In this document: piece after piece, positions 19,068-30,527 of the stretch
Position numbering within the stretch: the stretch's first letter is position 1
How the letters are laid out: each line of letters begins with the position of its first letter
Source of the DNA: Perkinsus marinus ATCC 50983
Taxonomy: Eukaryota; Perkinsozoa; Perkinsida; Perkinsidae
Length of the DNA stretch: 47,627 nt
Assembly: GCF_000006405.1 (NCBI RefSeq)
Contig: NW_003201948.1
Coordinates: 5,016-52,642 of the forward strand
Direction: 5' to 3'
Program-made: the position numbers and the translations under genes
The notes under the pieces: model-generated
What the model was told of the DNA's origin: nothing
Database searches by the model: none
The model's input: only the letters and a program-made list of their open reading frames with translations

Positions 19068-20618
19068 CACATCAACTTCCCTGGTGCTGGACGATTTAAA
19101 TAATACTACAATACCACTCCCTCGCCACTTCACTCCGATTCTGCCGATCCCTCCCACAAGAGTGACAACATTGGGTAGAAGTAGCCTAACAGCAGCATGG
19201 AAACTATTTCGCATAATAAGACCGTCCTTCTGCGGTGCTATATCCTCCCACAAAGCCTCAACTACTTCACTAACTGCCATATTCATCTTCCCTTCCATTG
19301 CCGTTCCCTTACTCTTATCACCTCTACCCCGAGCTACTACTGCTATAGTGAGGGCTCTCTCGAGCTGCTGTTTGGTGAGCACTCCAGCTCCTGTGAAGTC
19401 CCAATAATCAAACCAAGCGTTCTCTATATCACAATCGCCGTCCGAGGTGAACAAATTTGGCATTTTTCGATCGTTCATTTTCAGCCTATGCAGTTCTCTC
19501 AAGTTGGCCAACAGCCACACAAAAAAACCACCGTGGAGACGGAAAAAATCATGTAAAGTGATAGTCTCGCCGTTAGTCTTAGCCCATCGCAACCACAACT
19601 TATTATCATCCTTTTTGAGGAGATCCGTAAGTGAATATTGACTCACCGGTAATATACTCTGCGTCGCAGCAACGGCCTCCTCTAAAGAGAGATGCCCATC
19701 ACCTCTGCTATCGACCACTTTAAACCACAGCTTTGGCTCTTTCTTCAAATCAGGCAAAGGCACGTAATGTTCGAACTCTTCCCTACATAGAGGGCATCGC
19801 TTTTCCAGCGACTTGGTCAAAAACATATCCCTTAGACACGATACGTGATAATAATGTCGGCACACTCTAACCTTGCTCGAGCCATCCGATTTCACCAAAA
19901 CTGCCGTAGGACTGTCACACAGATCTTCACAGCACAACGCGCATTCAGCAGTGGTATCATCCGGGCCCGGCTTCAACGACGCCAGAGTTGTCCGAGCCAA
20001 TGCCCACTCTTTGCTCCCTCCCATATCCTTCAATGCTGCCAGTAGATGTGCATCTATTCCCTTATCATCCCTTTCAGCTTTTGTAGCACTCGCCCTAGTA
20101 GCACCGTCCTCAGCCATTTTCACATACTCCTGCCCAGCATGAGCCTTCGTGCCGTCATCAAGTGCTATTGTGTAAAGCGTATCATCGGGGCCGATACTCA
20201 CAGCTTCTGTTATGAAGCCGCGCTTCCCTACCAATTCATGTTCACCTACTATTTCCACTCGGTCACCAACAACGGCATCGATCCTCCTATCAAGCGAAGC
20301 GAAGGTGGCGCCCGATTCAGAGAAGTATAAATTGTCTATAGGGCTCTCTGTCTCAACCATGACCTTGGGTACGAACACAGTCTCCCCAGTAAAATCGAGA
20401 TCGATCATACATGTGCCTCGCCAGTCGACACTTACCAGTGTGCCGGTCATACCCGCAGCTGTGTGGCCCGCCAATACTATCACTCGAGCTCCCGGCCGAA
20501 AATCTTCCGAGTGCGGCGCGGCAGATCCACCAAAGGTGGTGCGCCCAGAAGAAGTGATAGGGTTGAGACTACGCCTCGTCCGAGAGGAATGCCGAGTAGA
20601 CGACTGAGTACAGCCCAT
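19065..20618 (-). CDS. N-myristoylated RING-H2 and EF-hand protein, probable E3 ubiquitin ligase
   Basis: A 517-residue intronless protein. It begins MGCTQSS, a good N-myristoylation signal with a palmitoylable cysteine, so it should be membrane-attached. I choose this ATG (20618) over a frame open to 20729 because the extension lacks such a signal and covers an acceptor-like TTGTTAG just before the ATG. Two KOW/SH3-like barrels follow (ARVIVLAGHTAAGMTGTLVS; DRVEIVGEHELVGKRGFI). The RING-H2 domain is CALC...CRHYYHVSC...CPLC near residues 225-285. Directly after it come an EF-hand with a canonical loop (DSRGDGHLSLEE) and a second, degenerate one (DFTGAGVLTKQQ). By family logic it would recruit an E2 through the RING, with calcium control from the EF-hand. 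Its substrate is unknown. Confidence 0.85.
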   Translation of the reverse strand: MGCTQSSTRHSSRTRRSLNPITSSGRTTFGGSAAPHSEDFRPGARVIVLAGHTAAGMTGTLVSVDWRGTCMIDLDFTGETVFVPKVMVETESPIDNLYFSESGATFASLDRRIDAVVGDRVEIVGEHELVGKRGFITEAVSIGPDDTLYTIALDDGTKAHAGQEYVKMAEDGATRASATKAERDDKGIDAHLLAALKDMGGSKEWALARTTLASLKPGPDDTTAECALCCEDLCDSPTAVLVKSDGSSKVRVCRHYYHVSCLRDMFLTKSLEKRCPLCREEFEHYVPLPDLKKEPKLWFKVVDSRGDGHLSLEEAVAATQSILPVSQYSLTDLLKKDDNKLWLRWAKTNGETITLHDFFRLHGGFFVWLLANLRELHRLKMNDRKMPNLFTSDGDCDIENAWFDYWDFTGAGVLTKQQLERALTIAVVARGRGDKSKGTAMEGKMNMAVSEVVEALWEDIAPQKDGLIMRNSFHAAVRLLLPNVVTLVGGIGRIGVKWRGSGIVVLFKSSSTREVDV

Positions 20619-20729
20619 GGCTAACAAACAAGGCGGGGGCGAGGAGGAACTGATAGCAATGCCCAAGCGTGAACGAGTACTCACTAATAGGAGTAAATGC
20701 ACTTTTTCTCCGACGCACTCCATGTTCAT

Positions 20730-21590
20730 CGAATCGATTCTAGTGTCGTGTCATACCCACAGAAATCAATTCTCGAAATCGGTCTACTGAAAAACCTCTC
20801 AGTTATAAACAAGTGTATACCGAAACCATAATTTGACCGATTTCTATCACGGAATAGGTTCATTCGGAAAATTGATGCTACTTTATTATTTCCCAAGGAG
20901 TCGCGCCACTCTGTGGGCCCTTCAACCAGTGTCACCCGAAGATACTTTCCATGTCTGCAGTGAACACGAGAAAGAACTACTCACTTAGCGGCTTCAAGTG
21001 AACAAATTTCTTTCAGTGAAAACTCAATTTCATACAGTATCGGACATGATACATTAACCGAGTAAATAACAGCAGCACAAGCCAGCTCGCACGACAATGT
21101 GTTGGGGAGTTGGTCCTCAAGAGATCTCGCCACCTAGGCCTCCTACACACCTGCTTCAATGCTGATTCAACTAGCTAGTTCTTATCGAACATCACGTGAT
21201 GAAGGGCTACGTTCACGCGCCGTGAAACGCGCTCGCCATTCTAATCGATTTTTTCTGGTGTGTTTTTTACCACACAGTGAGCTCATCTCTAATTTCCGAG
21301 TGCTCGGCATAAATCCGCACTTTCCGCCGAGCTCGGAATTCCTAGCTCGAAAATGCTGAGGTTTCCGAAGCCAAGACTTTCAGAGTTTTGCTGCTCTCGG
21401 AAAAAACACTCACGTGTTCTGGGAAGTCACAGAACCACAAAAATTAACAATGAACGCTCACTCGACAGAATCTCTGTTGGTCCATGGTCCTCCGTAAAAA
21501 ATTCCCTGAAGAAAGTAACGCGCCTGGCGCGCGAAGATCCGTGATGTTTTCATTTTTAAGTTCCTCGGGAAACAGCTCACTACTGAATGT
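20730..21590. other. Region without a recognisable gene
   Basis: Short frames only. Around 21290-21410 several CTCGGAA/TTCCGAG inverted words recur, suggesting a decayed repeat, but no clean ends could be drawn. Confidence 0.4.
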
Positions 21591-21599
21591 TTTACGAGG

Positions 21600-22620
21600 C
21601 TGGTATCAGTGGTGAACGCTTAAATGTTGCGAGGAGACTGACGCGGAATTGGTCCCTGGAAAATGAACTCTCCGATTGAAATTGCATTTTAACGGAGAGC
21701 CGCCTAAGCACCCTAGTCAGTTCAGTATTTCCAGCGCCAGATGTTCCCAGTGGAAACCAGAGACTGCTTCCTACTCCTCTGAATGGGAAGTACTCAGGTT
21801 CTCCAAAGAGATGCCATTGGATCTTGTCCACGTCAACTTCAAGCCTCAAAACTCTTCCTTCTTGTTGACTCGGTTTAATACACACTCCCACCCTATGGTT
21901 ACTAGATGCCCGATCGGTTCACTCTTCCGTCGTATTATCTACCATGCCGAGCATGTGAGGCAGACGTTTGCTTCCTCGAAGTTCGAACACGTGGTGTACT
22001 GCAGCAGATGAACTCACTTGCCACATCTAGTTGAGATTCCTCCCTGTGCTCGCTGTATGATATTCCCTTCAATGCATCTCCTCCTCGCCTTAGTCTTAAC
22101 AACCTCCATAGAGTCATCATCCAGGAGAAGCACCTCGAACAAAGTAGGGCCTTCTTAGTCGTTACATTGAGTTTACATTCAGGCTAGGGAAGACAGTACA
22201 TTCCTCTATCACCTCTACAAGCCACACGGTCACTCCCAATTCAGTTCAGTTGCGGTAACGACATAAACTTATCGCCTTCGTTACTGCCTCCTGTATTACA
22301 GGCCACTCATTCGGCACTTCACAGCTGGGCCCAACGCGACAAGGTGACTAACGATCTATCGGTACTTTGTCAAGGCGAGTGACTGCTCACCTCTCAGTTA
22401 TGCACGGGCATCTGGAAGGCTTCTCCACAGGCTAACAGATTACAATTCTCAAATAAGGGCTCACGTATGCATATAAGCTCCGGAGCACTAGAGCTAGTCT
22501 TCGAGGGCATACGATCTCCTGATGATGATGATGTTGGATTCTTACGTCTGGCGCAGTCTAGATGCCCAACTCTCTCATATCTACTCGACCCTTTCAAAGG
22601 CCGTCCCGATAAGTAAGAGC
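21600..22620 (-). other. Coding-looking exons, gene not resolved
   Basis: Several minus-strand pieces look coding: SSRYERVGHLDCARRKN (about 22590), NEWPVIQEAVTKAISLCR (about 22300), EVLLLDDDSMEVVKTKARRR (about 22130) and GRVLRLEVDVDKIQWHLFG (about 21850). Their order fits one multi-exon gene read leftwards, but frames between them were not closed. No domain recognised. Confidence 0.4.
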
Positions 22621-22748
22621 CGATAACAACTCGGAATCTGCTGTCATCTACTATGCAGATATAAAGTCTACTCCAAGGAAGACCGCGCCACGTGAGTCAT
22701 CGATCGGGGGTTGTGTTCTCTAACAAACTGAATAGGTTAGTCTGCTCA

Positions 22749-22893
22749 GCAGTGTGGTAAAATATGCACATTGTCAGCCACATATGTTGGTGTCAAGATG
22801 GAAATTCACACATAGAAATACCCAACTACTTTTCTACTTTCTGCCCGATTTCGGATATGAACTTCCATAAGTAGTGAGGAAACTTCTAGATGG
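22749..22893 (+). mobile_element. Inverted-repeat element, copy 2
   Basis: Starts CAGTGTGGTAAAATATGCAC and carries GTCAGCCACATATGTTGGTG and a CTTCCATAAGTAGTGAGGAA block. The right end is decayed. Confidence 0.65.
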
Positions 22894-23437
22894 ACCACGC
22901 TGATCTCCGCTGAGCTCCACGTCCAACGCGCTTCCCAACACCCACCACTGTTGGGCAACTAAGCATGATCAACGTCCAATTCATTGGACACGGTTATGGC
23001 TAAGTTTATTAAGTTCATACTAAAGATAAGCGCGGTTCCAATATTCAAATAAGATGGTATCATTTCAAAGGGCGTCAGAGATGAAGCTGTTTTATTGTAC
23101 CAAAGCTTGAGGTTAACTCCAGTAGAAGGCCACTAGCACATCAACATCGCCGTCCGACATAAAAGAATGTTGAATCGTTCGTGTCTCCGCGCTAGAGAGT
23201 GTGGCATATCTTGTGTAGGGTGCACGAAATGATCCCTTCGTAATTCATCACTTTTTGGTTTCTCCAGCTCGAAATTTGATCCTTTTCCTGTTTAGAGTCT
23301 TCCCCGCCATCCCATGTGGTGACTCTGAGGAAAAAACAAGGTGGGTAAATGAATATATTCGTCGCTGAACTGAGTACATTGTTTGTATTTTTTTTTATCA
23401 TTGTCGCTACCTTAGGCAAACTACTGTGAGAAACGAT

Positions 23438-24259
23438 ATGTACGAGATCCGAGTAAACGCTATGGACCTGTATGGATCACTAGAAGCGGCTATTGAACTC
23501 CTTTACAACGTCTTACCCCCACCACTATGGGCCCACAAAACTTCCGATCTGGCCACCTCAATGACGGCTAATGAATATCTCATCTACACTGTATGCCTAC
23601 ATTCGCGGGGATACGATGATCGTGTCGGGCCTGCACCGGGAGCAACACAGTTGGAACCAGTTTCGGCTTCGTACTGGATGACCGATTTCCACGTCGAGAG
23701 CATATCCGGCAAAGGCAGGAGTCCACCACACCTCGTTGTTGAGGTGAGCACAAGCCAGCGACAGTTCCATTCGTTTGTGAATTATGTGACTATAATTCAA
23801 TCTGATTCGAATCGTAAAGTTAGGAATTACACGTTGTATTTGATTTTCATGTCTCTGAGGGTCACCATCAAGCCTTTGAAATTAGCCGAAAGTTCAATCT
23901 TGCTCAATGGTGATTCATGCACATCTTCGATGGTGATAATTCTCAGAGCGTTACTGCCGTCCCCCATACCAACTTACCGCGTCCCGAGAAGGACGGTCCT
24001 ATCCTCGAAAGGTACAACAAGATTATGCGTGCAAGAGATAGCTACAACCTCGCTCTTGGCACCAGGCCTAGCGTATCCTCTCTCGAGGTAGGTGGACACA
24101 GTCTGCGTACAGGGTGTTCCGAAGATTCGCTTTCTTGAATACCTTTCTATAGAAGTTATGTTAGAGAATAAAACTAAAGAAGGATACACATTTCGACGAG
24201 GGCTTCCTGATGGTGTGAAAATCATCCCCATATTTTGGGATATCTATGAGAAATCATAA
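23438..24259 (+). CDS. Unknown spliced protein
   Basis: An ATG at 23438 (MYEIRVNAMDLYGSLEAAIE) follows a T-rich tract with an AG, a plausible 5' acceptor. The first exon runs to about 23742, where GTGAGC follows PPHLVVE. A second exon contains NLPRPEKDGPILERYNKIM (about 23960-24090). A third starts after TTTCTATAG (about 24151) and reads TKEGYTFRRGLPDGVKIIP and PIFWDIYEKS before TAA at 24257-24259. The second acceptor and donor are not unique. No family recognised. Confidence 0.5.
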
Positions 24260-24312
24260 ATTTCAATTTCAATTTCGGATAATCGACTGCGATGGAAGAA
24301 GTGATATCCGAC

Positions 24313-24434
24313 AACTTGTGGCATAGCGGCCCCAGATTTCACAAGCGATACGAAATAGCGTTAATATGAGAACTTCGCCTGAAAGCATCAGATAATTATC
24401 TTCGAGAAAATCTGGGGCCGCTATGCCACAGGTT
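24313..24434. mobile_element. 122-bp element with long inverted ends
   Basis: AAC(T/C)TGTGGCATAGCGGCC followed by CCAGATTT is inverted at the other end with one mismatch in 27 bases, around a 68-bp unrelated centre. This is a textbook MITE-like structure. It lies about 50 bp after the stop of the gene ending at 24259. No clear target-site duplication is visible. Confidence 0.8.
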
Positions 24435-24669
24435 ATTAATTTCTCATTTTTCCCATGTCAACCGATTTTGCCGAAATTGTAATCTCGATTTTCCTAGATT
24501 TTTGGATGATCTTCGCAGCATATGAAAGCCCTCATCGATGTTACTCAATTGCACTTCTATCCTTGACCGGGTTTAGCCAGCTCCCATGGGAAATTGTTTG
24601 TAAATGAATGTTTTGGAACGCCTTCTGGGGAACTCTGATCGTAGATCAGAACTCTTCTAGAACTCTGCT

Positions 24670-26143
24670 CATTAGGTTGGTCCTGATGGTGTAGTGAGAG
24701 CTGGTGATGCAGCAATCACACTGGGCTTGGGCAGTGACGGAATGCTCGTCCTGGAAGATGCCACCTGCCCTAGATGGTGAGTCAGTGGTGATGAGCGAAG
24801 TAGCCGTGCAGTCAACTGCCGGACGTGTATTGTCCTCAGGGATCGTCCGACGCCTCGAGAACTAGTCCGAGAACGCGTTCAGAACGCGTAAGTGATTCTA
24901 GTTGCCTTCATTCTCATTATCATGCCCCGGCCTCAGGAAATTCCCGGCTATTTTCGATGATACGAGCATCTTTGCGCACAATCGTAAGTATGCACCTGGA
25001 ATTCTGGTATCGGCGAGAAGGAGTAGCAGCATACAAATAGCAGCACTAACACTTTATCACGTCATTCGAAAGCCGAACAGAATTCCCGATTATTCCAAAG
25101 AGATCTCCGCTGCCAATCAATACCTTGTCACTGCTATTTGCTCGGATCTGTTATTGCACCCCCAATTTTGGTTCCGCGATACGTCCGCACCCGATTGGGT
25201 ATCGCCAGCGGACAACTCGACCGTCATCGATGGGCGCTCGACCGTGGTTCGAGGGCGAAGGTTGCAGCGACAAGACGGGCATTCTTCGAAGTCGACATAT
25301 GTATAACCCCATAGTGCCCCAGCACTACTTGGCGAGGAGGCTTGTGGAAGGCACACCGCCATCCAGTTGTTGCCATGTGTTGTTGATGTTATAATGTGTG
25401 AGATGTTTTTGTTGTTGAGATGCTGTGTCCCCATGTTGCAGTATTGAGTTGCTCAATGCATGAGCAAGTTTGGTGGCATTGGTTTTGAGCGATTATGAAA
25501 TGATGTAGGAGAATTCATTCAATCAATTATGCAGAAAGAGCGCAGATCTTGGTGCTCATTCTGGCGCGATGAAAACAGCGTCGAATTGTAGATCGGTGCT
25601 CACCTGACTGACTTCAATAGTCTTAGTGACATCAAGCCCCTTCAGTGATGCCCCCGCAACCACACCATTGCTTCATCACGTTATGGGTACTCAGTCGTGT
25701 GGCGTCGGCAACAGCAGCAGGAGGGCAAAGGATCGAGTATACGGTGGTGAAATCGTTAGGATTCGCAGATCCTGGGTAAGGACTACGGCCTCTCACACTC
25801 GCGAATTCTCTAACGTCCTCGGAGCTTTTCACGGACCTCGAATCTAGATGAACTCTAGATCTGGCCATCTAGATGGGTCGCCTGGTCTGCTGTGGTCGGC
25901 AAGCCTGTTAGCGACTGCCTGATCATATTGTAACGCATGGCATTAGAATTGATGGGGGACTCAGTTCAAATTGGAACTTCACAGGACAGTCTATGGGAAT
26001 GGTGAAGCTGGGGGAATGATCTCAGGTTATTCGCATTCCTAGTCGGCCTAGCAATAATTGTGCTCTGTCAAATGCTGCGTATGGTGCTGGCCCGATTAAG
26101 AGAGACCATTGATGAAGAACATGATATCAAGCTCCTACCGTGA
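24670..26143 (+). CDS. Unknown spliced membrane protein (partial model)
   Basis: Plus-strand exons in order: GPDGVVRAGDAAITLGLGSD and DGMLVLEDATCPRW (24677-24775, donor GTGAGT); a middle block about 24950-25300 with RIPDYSKEISAANQYLVTAI; ATAAGGQRIEYTVVKSLGFA (about 25700-25773, donor GTAAGG); and a last exon after a CTCAG acceptor (26024) reading LFAFLVGLAIIVLCQML, then RLRETIDEEHDIKLLP and TGA at 26141-26143. The last exon is a clear C-terminal transmembrane helix with a short charged tail, so a type I membrane protein is likely. It could be more than one gene. Family not recognised. Confidence 0.5.
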
Positions 26144-26159
26144 TACTTCTTCTCTTGAG

Positions 26160-26240
26160 TTCAGTTGTACCGTGGGTGGGGATCGAGCCGGGGACCTCCG
26201 CAGCTATGAGCGTTGACTACGGCCAACGTGTGCTAATGGA
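26160..26240 (-). repeat. tRNA-like repeat copy
   Basis: On the minus strand, TTAGCACACGTTGGCCGTAG (A-box-like) precedes GAGGTCCCCGGCTCGATCCC (B-box-like) by a tRNA-like distance. Stems do not close, so this is not a working tRNA. Confidence 0.5.
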
Positions 26241-26493
26241 CATTCGTGGACTCGACATCGTTGCGAACTTCCGTTTTGGTCCTTATAGCCCCCGTTCTAC
26301 TGTCACATTGCTTGTCGTCTCTCCCAGTAATACCTCATCCATTCAACGATAGGCATAAATCACAACTGTGCCATCCCATACGCTTCTGCAGAGACATTCA
26401 GTGGTTATGCCACAGCACAGTGCTTGTGACTGGACTCGTGAACGATTACCGGAATTTTCTCAAGGATGAGGCGAGATCCTGTAGACTACTCAA

Positions 26494-26694
26494 GTGACTC
26501 GATTCAACAACCTTCCCACCCTTCCTGCCGTCAAAGGTATACCGAAACCTCAAGTGTGTCACCAAATCTGCATCAAGACTGGGTATGGTACATTCCATGA
26601 TAATGGACTAGGTATATGGCCAGGGGCAGTTGAGATATGTCACATGAAAGACTCATCATTCTTGTCACGGAATTTTCGTATCCCTTACAGTTGA
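26494..26694 (+). other. Possible exon, unknown
   Basis: An open stretch reading QVCHQICIKTGYGTFHDNG has spaced cysteines that would suit a secreted or extracellular module, but no start, splice border or family is evident. Confidence 0.2.
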
Positions 26695-26974
26695 TGTGTT
26701 TAGCTCCTCAAGGAGAACGTTAATGGATACTACGCGATAAGTTTTGATAAAAACCTATACGCCCTTCGGATCAACGATGAGTAGTCGTACATTTCCTACT
26801 GTGCATGCGTACTGTTTAAAGGTTCTAATATAACGCTTAGTGTATTGAATGCAGGGAAGCTTCTGTTGGCCTCATATGATGGTTACTCGGTCAACAAAAC
26901 ACAACCGAAATAATGATGAATGAATTGCCGCATCCTTAGTGACGAATCGGTGCATTACTTCACAATAACATGTG

Positions 26975-27746
26975 TCACTTCCCACGCACGACCCGCCACA
27001 CCAGATGCTTCTCCTTGCGGCAACACTCTATCATCTTCAATGAATCACCGGTAACGTCATTTACCTGCTCACCGACTGACCATTCAACCATCGTTCATAT
27101 GTTACTGCTGAGATCAGACTATTTCCCTGACTGTTGAAAACTAACAATCTCCTCCTATATGACGATAACTCCACTATTGCACTTACTCTAACAATGTGAT
27201 CACCCTGTTTGAGCGCCTGTGAAGGATTACCCAAGTTGAACTTGTCCACCACCCCACCATTGGTGACCCTTTCCACAAGGAGGAACTCCGGGTACTGATG
27301 ATCCACATCAATCCCAAGACGATCACCTGATGAGGCCACACAAAGGCCCCTTCACGGCCAACCCTCCAACTTCACCATCCTCTCGGTGTAGCTCCACCGT
27401 CCACGACGAGCCCTCGAGCCCGACACTAGACATCTTCCAACCGCGTACCTCAACAATGTATAGGAGGCATTGAAGAGGACTGCCTTACCGGAGAGGGCAG
27501 TACGCTGGCATCATCTTGATCTTTTGAATCATCACCCGCCAAGGACGGCAATGAATCGAAGGTACCGGAGGCCTTCTTACCTCGAGCGCTTCTTGGGAGC
27601 TCAAGCTGTTCCTCTGAGTCTCGCCGATCACAGCATTCAAATGTATTACCCATATATATCAATATAAAACCTGTTGGATCCATACCACTCCTCTGCCACA
27701 ACAGCACGAGCAAACACCCCAACAACGCAGTTACTACTGAACGCAA
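26975..27746 (-). CDS. PDZ-domain protein with hydrophobic N-terminal exon
   Basis: The three 3' exons (27376-27433, 27187-27326, 26975-27064) join exactly in frame: a 49-nt intron splits REDG from DRLGIDVDH, and a second intron splits HIVR from VNDVTGDSLK. They encode a complete PDZ domain: SSWTVELHREDG, RLGIDVDHQYPEFLLVERV with the ligand-binding LGID turn, GGVVDKF, LKQGDHIVRV, and a last helix and strand ending RVVRGK before TGA. The exons alone could be a 95-residue protein from the ATG at 27433. An upstream open exon (to 27746) with a hydrophobic run (VVTALLGCLLVLLW) and an acidic serine-rich linker joins in phase at CCG|ATG through a GTAAGG donor, making a membrane-anchored PDZ protein more likely. 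Ligand unknown. Confidence 0.8.
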
Positions 27747-27922
27747 GGCGTGGTGCAGAAAAAGGAAGTCACCTTAGGTCACATCAAAACGGCCTAGTAC
27801 AGCAGAGACGGACAGCATAGTGTACACACTGGGAGTCACCACTCACTGTCACCACCATCCTACTACCTACAGGTTTTCCCACGTTATAATGTTACAATGT
27901 GGACCATAGTTCATAACCATTA

Positions 27923-28750
27923 TCATCGAGATCTGCCACCGCTCCTGTTCGTCTTCAACACGATGTTGTTATCACCACGATACCTCCCTCCAGAAGACCG
28001 TCTCTTGAAAGGAGTACGCCTGACTTGCCCAGGGCCGCTACGACTCGACCAACCACCGCCTCCTCGTCTTGGAGTCCGGAACGACGACGACGACGACGAC
28101 GATCTGGCTCTTTGAGGAGTCCTAGAATACTGCCCGGAATCTTCCCCCTCCTCGACCTCTTCGATTTCCGCCACGGATTCGTCAACTTTGCATACCTATA
28201 ATGACAAGCAGTGTGAGAATATATGCACATGGTCAACTACACGTGTTGCTGCGTAAATTTTGGGAAATTATCGTTGGTTTTTGTACATTTCTAACCAAAA
28301 TCGCATGTGGATCCTTATAATATGGTGAGGAAAGCCACGAGCTTAGTTGAGAAATCCGATCATATATATTCCCACACTGGTGACAACAATTCGCCATAAC
28401 CGTAGCCATCAAAAAAAATGACAGAAATTTCCCAATTTTTCCTGGAGAAAAACCAACACGTGCGGACTCCCATATAACCTTCAGCACAGTTCCATCCACG
28501 TCTCTGCCATGTAGCTTACTCTCCGCAGTCTCAGCAGCATCACGTCGCACGAAGCCGATCAACGCTGTCGGTATAGAACCTCTATGGACCTAAACCCACG
28601 ACCTAGGGGGAGGGTGGTAGAGAGGAGCAATACTACTACCTTTACAGTAACAACTGGACTGTTGACAGTAGTCTGGAATAGATGATACAATTGTTGTGGT
28701 GTTACAGTGGATGGACAGTTCCTTACAAAGACCCATGACCCGGCAGACAT
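27923..28750 (-). CDS. RNA-recognition-motif protein with RGG/RS tail
   Basis: Three exons (28640-28750, 28458-28589, 27923-28195) give 171 residues in frame. The single RRM (residues 4-80) has RNP2 WVFVRNCP, helix TPQQLYHLFQ, the strand VTVKVHRGSIP across intron 1, and the RNP1-like ALIGFVRRDAAETAESKL. RNP1 lacks the usual first aromatic, so RNA binding may differ. The tail is acidic (EEVEEGED), then serine-rich and glycine/arginine-rich (FRTPRRGGGGWSSRSG), as in nuclear mRNP adaptors. Probable nuclear mRNA-binding protein, exact role unknown. Intron 2 (28196-28457) holds a whole inverted-repeat element. Its donor is GTTGGT. Confidence 0.82.
28209..28379 (+). mobile_element. Inverted-repeat element, copy 3 (intact-looking, intronic)
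   Basis: 171 bp from CAGTGTGAGAATATATGCAC to CATATATATTCCCACACTG. The two ends are inverted repeats of about 17 bp. It lies wholly inside intron 2 of the RRM gene. No open frame, so it is non-autonomous. Confidence 0.85.
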
Positions 28751-28954
28751 CGGACCAGTATACCTACAAATAAGAGGAGGAGGAGGGCGTCAGTGTAGTA
28801 GTGATAAACATGTGCTTCTCCAACAATGCTACATGTCGTGCCTCCACACATCCTTACCACTTCGAGAGTGATACGGATCAATGAGAGCTGAATCATCGAC
28901 GGCTACACTCCTGACAGTAGAAGGGAGAGTGAACAGTAGTTCTCCACAATCGTA

Positions 28955-29050
28955 CTAGCAATGGTAATACCACTATTTGGTGGGATAATTTTGGTATAAT
29001 CTATTATGTAAATACCACACAGTGGTGAGCAAAGCGTGGTATAACTCCGC
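28955..29050. repeat. Inverted-repeat cluster
   Basis: GGTATAATCTATTATGTAAATACC and neighbouring AATACCAC/GTGGTAT words form overlapping hairpins just past the stop of the gene at 29073. Possibly a decayed foldback element. Confidence 0.4.
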
Positions 29051-29072
29051 GGCCTCTCCACTACTACAATTA

Positions 29073-29619
29073 CTACCCTCTACGATTCCCAAACCCGCTA
29101 TTATCCCCCATGGCAACATCGTCATCGTCATCATCTGCCCTCGCGGATCGCCGTTTCCGTCGGGCCGATAAGGAGAAGACAGGCCTAGTTTAATAATCAT
29201 ACACAACAGAGTTGGAATCGAGTATCCATATATTACCCTTCTAAGAGAGCTCTTTCACCACCATGACCCCGCCCTTTACGCACCACACCAGCAGACCTAA
29301 CCATAGTGCTACTACTGCCAAGATTCCAAAGGTAGTAGTACCCCTTGTTCTTGTTATCGTCGTCTCCTCCTCCAGTAGCAGCATCCCCCATGACTACCTC
29401 TTCAGCTGTCTGAGCTACCTCATCAGCAGCAGCACTCCGCATTCTGGAATAAATCAGTGGCGACACTAGTGATAGGAAGCTCACCTCCCAGCCTGTTGTC
29501 GTGTATCATCATTTGCATTAGCAAGTCGACGGACCTGATGACCATACTCTACACGACGACGACGACGATACTACTACAGTTACCCCTCTGAGGCTGGAAA
29601 GGAAGAGACGATTCGACAT
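29073..29619 (-). CDS. Small spliced protein with N-terminal presequence-like segment and basic/acidic tail
   Basis: Four exons (29584-29619, 29485-29546, 29237-29443, 29073-29184) close in frame to 138 residues, ending at TAG. The N-terminus MSNRLFLSSLRGYGHQVRRL is basic and amphipathic, as in mitochondrial presequences. The middle is acidic and glycine-rich (GGGDDDNKNKGYYYLWNLG). The tail has a basic cluster (RRKRRSAR) beside DDDDDD, which could instead be a nuclear signal. The two ends argue for different compartments, and I cannot choose. Family not recognised. Confidence 0.65.
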
Positions 29620-29759
29620 CTTGGTCAAATGGATAATCAACTACAGACGTAACAACCTCTGCTCGATAACAAGATGTGAACCTGATCCCCTCCACGGACC
29701 TTCTGCCCCTCGATACATTCAAATTCCAATGACGACTCGTATGCGTAATCAACCGGAAA

Positions 29760-30360
29760 TTTATTCCCGGTAAACAACTACATCCGATTAGTTACGATCC
29801 CCGAACGAAATGACATCGAATGAGACGGGGCAATTTCTTCTCATGCTGTATGGAAGTTTACAACAGTTTATCACAATTTACATCAGGGTATTCACATTAC
29901 AGTTAGATCACTACTGTACGGTATCAGCCAGAGTGAATGACCAGGGCATATACTACCCTGGAAGTGGCAACAGGTGAGTAACAAAGACGAGGTGAACCCC
30001 CGCATAAAGATAGGTCACAATTTCAGAGCGAACGATTCAAGGTTACAACGAATCGCACCATACACCCCGAGTTGGGCAGTAATGTACACGATAATCAAGC
30101 GGAAGACACTGCATTGACCTCATGTCGTGGTCGGGGTAGGAGTAACAGAATTGAGAAGTGTGCGATGGTGCTAAACTATCTTCATTCATGGCTTTCCTCT
30201 GGAACTAGGTCAAGTACATTTTATAAGATGTACTTGTCGAATACATTGATAAAAGTTTGTGTCTTTGAATACTGTGGTAACCACTTCTCGGTTACCAATG
30301 CGGGTGTAGGAACAACACTTGAATAGAGTGTAGCTTGGATGGTGCGCAGCATAAATTGGA
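29760..30360. other. Region without a recognisable gene
   Basis: No coding-like frame. A short GGTAACC/GGTTACC hairpin lies near 30276-30298. The interval separates the gene at 29619 from tRNA-Thr(UGU). Confidence 0.5.
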
Positions 30361-30364
30361 AAAA

Positions 30365-30436
30365 AGCCGGATGGCGGGATCGAACCGCCGACCTTCAGTT
30401 TACAAGACTGACGCTCTACCACTAAGCTAAACCGGC
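30365..30436 (-). tRNA. tRNA-Thr (anticodon UGU)
   Basis: A 72-base cloverleaf reads on the minus strand from GCCGGTTTAGCTTAGTGGTA. The anticodon stem TCAGT/ACTGA closes loop CTTGTAA (anticodon TGT). The T-arm is GGCGG TTCGATC CCGCC. The acceptor stem pairs six of seven (one U-U at position 6:67), the discriminator is T, and a T-run follows. It lies about 90 bp beyond the stop of the long gene at 30528, on the same strand. Confidence 0.92.
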
Positions 30437-30527
30437 TTACAAAATCACGAGTACATCCTTGACTCCTTAGCTCTGTTATCAATCACCCAACTCACCGTGA
30501 GGCCATTGGAAAATAATGAGATGACAT

